DNA of 64,000 nt from contig JBAIAA010000352.1 of assembly GCA_037893245.1 (NCBI GenBank), forward strand, positions 1,550,001 to 1,614,000, read 5' to 3'. Made by a program: the position numbers and the translations under genes. The notes beneath the pieces are model-generated. The model did not search any database. It saw only the letters and a program-made list of their open reading frames with translations, and had not been told where the DNA came from. How positions within the stretch are numbered: the first letter of the stretch is position 1; each line of letters opens with the position of its first letter. Positions 31,673-42,500 of this stretch are shown in pieces. The stretch comes from Crossaster papposus (lineage: Eukaryota; Echinodermata; Asteroidea; Velatida; Solasteridae).

Positions 31673-31736
31673 CTGGGAGTTAGTGTCGACTGACGAAATT
31701 GAGAGACGTCTATTGAAGGTGGATGACGGCGCATGA
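31452..31736 (-). CDS. DCTPP1: DCTPP1 exon 1, or internal exon of a longer transcript
   Basis: The donor is GTACGT; CT plus G makes the Leu of MEELR. On the 5' side CTTTTACCATCCCAG is a convincing acceptor at 31737, followed by an open frame reading HAPSSTFNRRLSISSVDTNS before the Met at 31672. The exon is therefore probably not the first one. Confidence 0.85.
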
Positions 31737-32012
31737 CTGGGATGGTAAAAGTAAGGTAAAATATTAAGACAAATTTACCCAAGTGAGCAAAACATTACAT
31801 TAACACAGGAATACAGAATAATTTGTTTAAGGTCGTATCTCGGTCATGCCAGGCCTATAGCTTAGTTAAATGATTATAACAATTCAAACATTAATCACTG
31901 CACGAGCGCAGATGTACGTCTTTTCTTGATTGACACAAAAAGTGGCTTTGAAATCTTTTAAAAAAATATTGTGATTTTTTGTCCGACAACTTTTGTTATT
32001 GTTTTGTTATGT

Positions 32013-32087
32013 TAACCAGTTTGCGCCGCGATTATTTTGACATTGACCGGACCCAAACATATACACGTCCTTCAACGCAAACTGGTG
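32013..32087 (+). mobile_element. CAGTTCGCGCC-family element (copy 7, about 75 bp)
   Basis: TTAACCAGTTTGCGCCGCG and CAACGCAAACTGG ends with only 40 bases between. This is an extreme internal deletion. Confidence 0.7.
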
Positions 32088-33351
32088 AGAGTCCAGTTCA
32101 TTTTAAAAGTATTTTCTAACAAATTTGAAATTTGTTTCTCAGTTTCTCATTGTCTTGTGCCCAGACCAAATGATTCCGACTAGGGTATTTTCAAGTCAGG
32201 GAACCAGATTATAAACCAAAAATAAAAAATTAATTTTAATATGGCGTCAGAAATAATATAACACTCTATACCAACAATTTACAATTAATAACATTATTAA
32301 CGTTAATACTCTAAATATATTATTATAAAGAAGTTACAACTAACATTATTTATTTAGTACACTTCTAAACACTAAACACTTCTATTAACTGGTCCACATG
32401 ACATGCCTGAGGAACAGACTGTACCTGCACATTTTCCCACCTGTCCGTCGACTTTAAATGTAAAGTGCGCCACCACCAAGTAGCAGATTTGTTTTATGAA
32501 GAGCGCCCCCAAACACGCGCCGTGCTAATATTGTCAGTTGCGTCGCGGGTAGCTTATTTTCGCATGCATGGCCAAATACTCGATTTCTGATGAGTAAATA
32601 ATTAAGTGTTTGCGCACAGTGGGCGTTTTCAAAGTACGCCTGTGTAGACATTCTTTTGAATTTGTATAGTTAAGAACTCTAGCCTGGACCAAATTTCACC
32701 AAAATACTAATTTTCCTCACGTCACACCATTCACATCGAACATTCTTTCTAGCCACTGTCACTTTTCCCAAATAATACCGTAACCCATTTATTACCTCTA
32801 GAGCTCTTATATAAAAAAAAGAACAAACCTTGCGTGGACGTGGCCAAGTCCACACAAGGTGTTCAGTTCGTGTATTGTGTGGACTATTTGTTTGCAAGTA
32901 CAGTCCGGCAGAAGGATGTACGTATGCCCTTATGCGCAAACGCGTAATCGCCAAAAATGTTCCCAGCAAAAGGGCATATGCAAAACAACTGCCTATATTT
33001 TAATGAATTGTAAACATTTATCCTTAAAGTTAACACAAATTGCTCTCAAAAGTTGTGATTCAGGTGTGTGACAAATATAAAATGTGTACAGTTTATGACA
33101 CGTGTAAGAGAACATTGGATTCATAGTACGTGTGTGGGAACATTGGAGCCTTTTAACGCATTTTTTTATGAAAGTGATGTTTGCGTCAGAACGCTCGTAT
33201 ATGCCCATTCTGCTGGGCACCCGATTGTACAGTGTACATGTACTTTGTACCGTGAAGTAATTTTGAGTCCGGCCTACGTATCCAAGATTGACTCTTTCGA
33301 TCTCGAATTTCTACAAATCTGCTTATACTAGAGAAAAGAAATCAATGGTGC

Positions 33352-33586
33352 TTACCTCTGAGCGTACACGATGGCCTTGTTCTGCGGGGAAGCGCTGCCG
33401 CCGACGGCCACAGACCCATCGTACCCGTGTGCGTGACCCGCCTTAGAGTAGTCGATCAGTTCGTCTTGATATAAACTCGAAGAGTCGCCGAAAAAATCAC
33501 CCACATCATCAGGCGAACGAGCCCCGCTCATGTGATCGGGTGTGTGCACGCGTGACGCGGTTCTGCATAGTGCCTTATTCCGCTGT
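33352..33586 (-). CDS. Exon 4 of the unrecognised gene, stop or alternative donor
   Basis: Acceptor GATGTGACAG. It encodes QRNKALCRTASRVHTPDHMS and an acidic stretch SPDDVGDFFGDSSSLYQDEL, ending KAIVYAQR with TAA. The bases AG-GTAAGC at 33357-33350 form a near-consensus donor overlapping the stop. Confidence 0.6.
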
Positions 33587-36500
33587 CTGTCACATCATGG
33601 AGGAATACTAGTTTATTCCCATCAATTATTATCCATATTGGTTTGTATTATTCATTATACAGGGTGGCCCCTAAAACACGGACAATGCATACTTCCACTA
33701 CCCTAGCCAAAACTATCTTTACCAATAGACGGAGAATCTTTCTAGTAGAAAAACGCTACCAAGATAATCATTTGGGCCAGTATAGTTTTAGCTGTAGATC
33801 CTATTTTGTGAATCACAGTCAGACGTCCTTAACCTTTCGCACCGAGAAAATCATGTTAAATTGGCAAGAACGGTTTAGTTATTTCTCGGTGTAAAGTGAC
33901 CTCTGACTTTGCTTTACAGGGTCTGGAGCTAAAACTATAAAACCCAAATCGAGATATCTTGGTATCGTTTTTCTCCAAGATTGTCCTTCCATGTTATAGG
34001 TATAGTTTTGGCCACGGGGTAATGAAAGTACATGTATATGCTTTGTCCGTTGATGCATGCTTGTCCAGGGCTGCGTTCCACTTACGCGAACTGTTTGCGC
34101 GAACGTTCGCCTACGTTTTGAGTTGGCGTTAGTTGAAGTGGAACGATATTTTAAAAAGTACGTTTTCAAAATGGCGAACCCCCAGTGACAGTGAGATTGT
34201 TTGGTTGGCTGTTTTTTGTCCAGCTCATTATTTTTCTTTAAAAGATCCCTGTGAATGCTCAAAACAATCCACCGTTTAAAACGAAAAGTATGAAACGTAA
34301 ATTAAAACCGTGAAAACAACACTGCCGTCTGCTAACCTCTTCGCCATCTTTAAAATACGTCACTGGCCAACAGCGAACAGCTCGGAATGTCGTTCGCCGT
34401 TTTCGCTAACGTTCGCTAAAATAATTGGCGCATATTGCGTTCCACTCACGCAAACAACGCTAACGTTGGCCAACGTTGGCAACGTTCGCGTGAGTGGAAC
34501 GCACCCCTGGTTTGTTTGGGGGACACCTTTTTATGCTCTTATATTTGTTTTTAAGAGTGAACAAAAATTACTCTCCAAAAAGAGTGAATCCCTTACATAG
34601 CCACTCTATTGGGCTGGGTTCGGACGGTCTGTTCTTGACACGCGCGAAACTCGTCCGCCGAAACTTTCCGGCGTAAGAGCGCGAATGGAGTTTCGCGTGT
34701 GTCACGAACAAACCGATCGAACCTAGCCCGAAGGAGTAAAACCCCAGTAAAAAAAAGAAGAAGTTTAAACCACTCCAAAAGAGTGCAATTTCCACTTTGT
34801 TGAGGAACCACAAGGGACTAGTCTTAAAAGAGTGGCCCCTTGCGACTAAAAAAAAGGAAGAAGGAATAACTTTTGCAATGACTTTTGGTTTTAGTAATAT
34901 AGTATTCAGTTTAGAGTACCTGGAATAACTGTTTATACTAATGGGGGCGCTGTTCCCCTTTCTTGTCACTTACTTTCGCTTGTAGTGCGTGACGGCGTTG
35001 CAGATGTACGACTTTACGGCGCGTCGCACTTTGTTTTTCACCGTCACTTCGTTCCTGAGTAGCGGGCAGAGGCGCATGACCTGTTTGCATGCAGTAAAGT
35101 ACATTGGTTTGGTAAGCACTTAAAATGAGCAACCACAATGACAACCCTAGAACCAAGCCCCACACAGGGCCACGTTAGTGGGGCTACAGCTATCCCGACC
35201 ATAGCCTTAAATGCTAACACTAACCACCGAAGCCGCACGGCGATGTCGTAACCATAGCCACACGGCGGTGTCGTTTTGGTTGTAGTGTTTGACTACAATG
35301 AGTGCCTTCCGATTGGTTCATTTCCACTCATTCATAAATTGTTGGAAAGAATGTAGTATCCCTCATCCTGCCGCAACTTCCTTGGTTGTGTACAATGGTG
35401 TGTACGTGTACATGTACATGTAGGCCTATGGTATTATGGAGAGTTTGATCGAGTGCATGCAATTTCAAAGTACTTACAAAACAAAATATAAAATTGGAAA
35501 TATTTCTCAGTGTCCCAGGTTCTGCCTTTTTCACAATTTTTTGCACAATAAAATGGTTATTTTTCTGCGAACCTGACTGGTTTGTGAGTTCTTATACTAA
35601 TTGGTCAGCTGAAGACACAAAGTTTGTAAATTAAATGTCACATCATTTGTTTCCTCTTAAAGGGATCGTATACGTTTGGTAATTACTCCAAAAATTAATG
35701 GCAATAGAAACTTACTTGTTAAGAAGTGCGGCAGCTTTGGATAGTATAATGCATTTTTTAAAACTGTTCACTTCGAAGTACTGCGGTTATGGAAAAAAGA
35801 TATCTCTTTTTATCCCAAAAAAATTGAATCTGAGAAGCGTTATACCCCCGTCACACCGGACTGGCGTCCTTACTGCGTCCTAAAATAGAGGACGCCGATG
35901 GTCGCCGTGAGAACCCCAATCCTTTTTCTTTAAAATATCAAGATTTCGGTCACCCGTCACACCGGGGTCCTGTGCTCCGCGATCTGTACGTCTACTCGGC
36001 GTCCCCACGGCGTTCTCACCACGACCTTACCGCGTCCTTGGCGTTTCTATTGAGTTTGCACGGCGTCCCCACGGCGATCATCGGCGACCTCACGGCGTTT
36101 TGGGCGTTTCTACCACGACCTTACCGCGTCCTTGGCGTTTCTATTGAGTTTGCACGGCGTCCCGACATCGCAGTAAGGACGCCATAGACGTGGTGGGGTC
36201 GTGGTAAGAACCCCATAGACGTGGTAAGGACGCAGTAAGGTCGCCGCGGGGTCCACGATCCATTTATTCGCGTCTCCACGGCGACCCTACCACGTCCATA
36301 CTGCGTCCCTAGGGCGTCCTTCGAGTTCCTACTGCGTTGCTACGGCGACCATGGCGACCCCAGGGCGATCCCACCGCGTCCTGATCCAGGACGCCAAACC
36401 TCGGCGTTTACTTTGAACATGTCCGAAGTAAACGCCGTCGCTCTGCGACCTTCGGCGTCCTTGGGGTCCCCACGGCGTCCTTCTGCGTTCTCACCACGAC

Positions 36501-39500
36501 CCCGCGGCGTCCATGGCGTCCCTACCGCGTCCTGGGTCGCCGTAGGAACGCAGTAAGGACGCCAGTCCGGTGTGACGGGGTATTACTGCAGTGACGTTTC
36601 TCAGATTGTGTATTCCAATGCAGATAATTCTTCCAGCGTGGACATAACCGCTCCAGATTTTTGGCAACATTTCAAAATCGCTAACACCTTTTGAAATGAA
36701 TTTTGTACAGGTTAGTTTTATGGTATATATCTATAACTATATAGGATTGAAACAAACAGTGGGTTCCAATTACCAATCGTATACGATCCCTTTAAACTGT
36801 GAGATTTTCTCTGTCTTTTACCTCTGTGATGATGTCGTTCATGTGATGGCATTTCATACTCGAGAGAACACCGGAGTAATTCTCCACAGCCTGTCTTACT
36901 GCAGACTAAAAAGACACAAATAAATAAAAAATGATCCATATTTCTAGATGACTCTATAGCCGTGTTCGCACTGGATAAACGTTTTTGGTAACTTTACCAT
37001 GACGCCGGGTAACATTCCGATGGGTTAATCTTCCCACCGTTCACACTTGGATTTAATTGACGCGGGTAGAATTGCCGAGACCGTGGGTAAACTAACCGAG
37101 CTGGCTCAAAAACAATAAAGAGGGCGCCTTGCGTGTCCTATGACCACGACCGGATCGTCTGTTCCCGACGCTAGCTCTCAACATTATTTTCTTACATAAT
37201 GGGTGATGGAAGATTTAACCGAGACGTCGCGTCCGCACTGGATTTTCTGGCTCGGTTAAACTGACCTGGTCAATCTTCCTGGGCACCCTTGGCTCGGTTA
37301 AACTACCCACGCGGCGTGGGTAAGTTACCTGTGAGGAAAATTACCCAGGCTGTTCGCACTGGACTTGAAATGGGTAAGTTACCCATTGGCTCGGTTAGTT
37401 TGCCCAAATTAAGTCCAGTGCGAACAGGGCTTATCATGAGTTAGAGGACATTATGTGACCCGCTTTGTGAAATTGAGTCAGATGTCGCACAGCGCGCTTA
37501 TGAGATTTGGGTGGTTGAACGCGGAGAGGGGATTTTTCATAAGAAAATTAGATATTTCTATTTTATGATTTTCACCTTGGTTAGGATCTATATTTTCAAT
37601 TTCTACATTAAAACATGCTGAATTAACACAGTGGGAAGGGCTTGGTTGCTTAGGGTTTCTATTGCATACATCTCATATAAAGGGAAATATCTTTTGTAAT
37701 GCATGATTTCTCATGAATGGGGTTTTTAGATTTCGCAAAATCGTCAAATTAAAATTGGTATATCACAATAACGCAACATGCTACAGACCTCCCACATAAT
37801 TAGAGATCTTTATTGTTAATGTGTTATTGTTGAAACTACTGAATAGTCATGACGCGAGGGGTGCTGGGAAAAAAACAACTATGCGTCCCGGAAGTTCGGT
37901 TTCTCGTAAAGTCTCGTACGTTCTCGAGGTCAACTTACACGCTGTATTCCCATGATGTCTTTGTTGAAACTACAAATTGTACTGATGCGGCGATGAATAA
38001 TGGAAAGACATCTGTTGTTATCGAACAGATAAAAACAGTTAATTGTAATCTTATTACTCGAAGATTGCCGCCAATGCCACCGGAACTTAGTATGTGCATA
38101 ATTCTCAAAAGGACGGTCAGACCAACTTAATGTTGTCGCATGTTTTAATGAACTGTGCTGGTACATGTACTTTAAATTTTCATGCAATAGTCATTTGAGA
38201 TTTTAGCATTTGCATATCTTAATAATATGTTTAGTCTGAGTATCATCCGTTTGTGTAATAATGCCAGTCGGCCGCTCCGTGTTCAACGTCTGATATTGCA
38301 ATTTGCGACCACACGACCTGGGGCCAATTTCACGGAGCTGCTAAGCACAAAAATTTGCTTAGCATGAAAATTGTCCTTGGCAAAAACAAGGTTACAGTCC
38401 AAATGTTCACGTGATCTTTATTGTTTTTGATTGATAATCAGCTGTTTTTTTGCTTAGCATGAAAAACACGTAGAATTTTGGCTGGCAACCTGTTTTTAAT
38501 GAGCAAGACTTTTTTTGTGCTAAGCAAATTTTTGTGCTTAGCAGCTTCGTGAAATTGGCCCCTGAGTCGTAGCCATTTAGAAATGGTGACGTCATTTCTA
38601 TCAGATATGCAGATGTGGGCTGTTGATTGGTCAATTTGGCTGCTGTGATGCAACAATTGGTTTCCCAAGACCGCGATATAGAAGGCGCCCGCTGAATGGT
38701 CAGAATCTGCCGAGTCAAGACGTGGCGTTAATTGTTATGCAAAGTTAATCGCCCAATCAGCGCGAATGTCGTAGAAGGCTTGTTCGCAAGTGGCTGGTCG
38801 GTTGGCTTCAAAGAGTTGCCGATCATTCATGCGTACTAGCTCAAATTCAGTTATTCAAAATGTGGATACCTTATGTCATGCAGTATGGACTGAAATGAGT
38901 TGTATAATTTTACTGCGTCGTAGACACAATGGGATTACGCCAAAGTGCTTTCCATAATGTTCAGTCACATTAACATGACTGATTAGTAAACATCGATGTA
39001 TGTAGGCGTTTTCAACCAAAATGGTTCGAATAAAATCTCCCCTCCCTTAATCTATGTGACGAAATATGAATAATGTGCCGTATTGAACGCGGCGCGGCCC
39101 CTAACGTGGGTGCACTTTGGTTGTTTGCATCTATACTGTTCCTTGATATTGTAAATGTTTTACCTCAAAGCTCTAAACATTTCTTATTCATAAATCTTCA
39201 GTTTACCTACTTGTTAATTCAAAGTAAACAACCAAATGTATTTTGGCGTAGCCTGCTTTTGAGGTCCATAATTAATTACTCTTTAGAATTGCGTCAAAAA
39301 TAAAAAAATTACTTTCTGACAAACTTCTTGTTGGGAATATGAGCGAAGGTATATATAGGTATGCCTTATGGTTTATCGGAATTTGGCCGGTTTAGCTCAG
39401 TCGGTAGAGCACCGGACTAAGGATTGCAAGGTCCGCAGTTCAAATCTGCCTTCGTTCGCCCAACATATGGGTAGCACTTTGGTGCGGTAAGAGAACTGGG

Positions 39501-42500
39501 AGTTTTCCGTCTCAACAATTGATCTTTCTGGTTTAGCGCCAACGAAAAGGGGATATACTCCCTGGTTGTATGTCTGATACCGACAATAGGCCTCCTCGAC
39601 CTACCCCACCTTACCCTTATCGGAATTTGTAGACATTTGTACATGTTAACTTGTGATTTTCCGAGATTAATTCTTGCGAGCCACGTTAGGGATTCGGCCG
39701 ATTTTGTGCCCATTTTCCCAGACGCTGCCCGGCCACCGTTTTTGTTATTTTATATTTCGGACTAAATGTCACGACATTGAGCATGCAAGCAATATTAAAG
39801 GTAGGGCACACCATTTGTTCCTACACTCCAAAATAGTATTATTACCTAACACACCCCACTAAAAAATAATTCCTGTGATTCCGGGAACACAATTACCAAC
39901 TTAAAATAGGGAGGGGGGGGGGGGGGGGTTTGTCCCCCTGTCTTATATCTTGCTAATTATGTCAAAAAGAAACCATTTTGCTTAACTCTTACAACAATAT
40001 ATGGAAGAAATCTCTCTTAAATATTAATTTGAGACTTTCAAACATGGCTGGTGAAATACTGAGGACCTCTTTTTTTTGTCTTGAAAAACAAAATTGGACG
40101 ATTTTGTGGGCTTAAAAATTGACTAACGTTGGCCCTAATTTATGTGGCATGTTTCCAGCACCCCTGGTCCCTGTCTGCCCGAACCATATTGTGGGAAAAT
40201 AAAATGCTGAACCCCCCTCCCCCCCCCCCCCCCCCGGGACGCGATTTTTTTCTTCTAAACGACATCGCCACAGAACTGGTTTTTAGCGTATCTAATTGGC
40301 TATCTGTTACGTCATGGTAGTAAATTTTACTCTCAATTTATTGACCCTAGGATTCTCAACTTTTTGAACCTAGGACTCTGGGTTTTATTGACCCTAGGAC
40401 TATCAACTTATTGACCCTAACCTTAACCCTTTTGGACCTTTAGGACTCTAGGCTTTTTTAACCCTAGTACACGTCATGCAATGCGACACATGGATGAATG
40501 GATGACGTAGATGTTAAACAACCAATCAGATGCGCTAAAAACCAGTTCTATGGCGATGTCGTTTGGGAAAAAAAATTGCCCCCGGGACAGCTAAACTCCT
40601 GAGACCAAAATGAACTGGCCCTGCAACTGTGGTGCATTTACCCCTACAATAGTGAAATTGAAGGTTAACACTGCTGCGAATATGGGAAAATGAAATTTTG
40701 TAAAACAGGACTTTGTGTTACATGTGGAGAAAAGTGTGAAAACAGTTTCCCACGTACGCGTAAAAAAGTGTGAAAATAATTTCCCGCGTTGGCAACGTGT
40801 GAAAAAGTGTGAAAAGAACTCCCCCACACTGCGAATGGGAATTGGAAATATTGTGAAAAGGTGTGAAAAAGATTTCCCTCTCGCGTGAAAAGGTGTGAAA
40901 CTACTTTGATTATAAATTCGGTACCCTGTGTAAATGAAAAGGCGTTAAAAGAGTTTCCTTCCTAAGGTCAACTGTATACTGTACAACTAGAGTACATGTA
41001 CGTTTGTTTATGGTGTAAATCGAGGAGTTTCTTTTGTTCCTCTCGATAATTTCCTTTGTTTGTACTCTAACTTTTTCCGAAGGCTCTCATTGGTTTTGTA
41101 CACGAATCTCAATCGAGGACGTCCTCGATTCTAACCCTTAACCCCAATTCACCTTCATGTCGCCAGGCATGTGTCCTCCATTTACACCATAAACAAACGC
41201 ATGGATACATGTATACTCATTTCATTTGTGTTTCCAACATTGGTCTGAAGATTGTGGGAAAGTAATTCGGCCTATGTCGACCGAGGGCTGTCCGTTCTCG
41301 GTTGAAAGTTTAACGAAATAAAGATACACGCGATTTCACGAAAGAAAAGAGGATATAATGTTTTAGTTTTCGTCAGTCTGAAGGTGATTTATAACATTTT
41401 TTTACTGTAAAATAGTAAAGTACTTTACTGGCAGCAGGGGCGCCAGTAATGTACTGTACCAAAAAAAGTATTTTTTTGTTAAAGTAAAATGTAATACTAA
41501 TAAACAAATCGGCTAGCCAAGAATAACGTTTCTGAAGATATAATTCTTCGGCATGGTCGCTGGAAAACTAGAATGGCTAAGAACCGTTATGTTATAAAAG
41601 AGATCTGAGCCAACGACTTGAGGTTTCCAAAGCCGTATTGACCTGATTACTGTTTGTTTTTCGATTTAAAGGTATGATATACCATTGGTAATTGCTTGAA
41701 TTATCATGAATAGGTAGAATTTGGGGGTTGTATTTCATAGTAAATATCGTTTAACTGACCTATTCGAAGTTTTACAATCATGGATGCCAAAAAAGCAAGA
41801 AAAACAGCGTTTGTTTTCAACCGGCGTCGAGCAGTTATTCTTATGTTATTTGGTTTTTTTCGCGATCGCCGTCCGGCGATCGCGAATTTTTCTTTATCAA
41901 ATTATATTTTTCAGAACAATTACAGGATATCTAGCGCAATCATTTTGCTGGATGCCTAGAATCATTATTTACTTTCAGACGAGTAAGATATTTCTTAATA
42001 ATTCGGTAGTAAATATTTTTGATATCTGCAAATGGTGTATCCTACCTTTAAAAGAGATGTTAGCTAACGACTTGAGGTATCCAAAGCCGTAATGACCTGA
42101 TTACTTTTTGTTTTTAGATTTAAGGGGTGATTCGGTAAGATGTGTCTGCCAACACGATACGGCACTTTGTTGAATACCGAATTTAACCAGTTCGCGCCGG
42201 AATTATTTTACACCGAGCCGAGGGGCGGGATTATTTTTAACGAAACTTGATCCGAAGCGGGTTCAGGCTGATAGTGCCGGGAAGCACACCCACGCATTTC
42301 TGGCCTTGCTTGCTGCTGACAGACATTTCCGAACTTGAACTTGGCGTGTTTATGCGTCATCCGTTTTGAATTTGGGGGGAAAAATTGCGTTTATATACGT
42401 CATACCGCGCGAACTGGTTAATACGAGTGCCATCGAGGCAGAGTGTTACTTGGGTAGTTGCCCTTGTGAGCCAGCGAGGCTTATAATGTATGTGCATAAT

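Noticed and set aside
34568-34969. 133-residue minus-strand frame
   Set aside because: Covers a hairpin and an AGAGTG repeat and runs up to a real exon only by chance.
39386-39460. Functional tRNA gene
   Set aside because: A- and B-boxes are good, but the anticodon stem and the acceptor stem do not pair, and a SINE body and target duplication follow.
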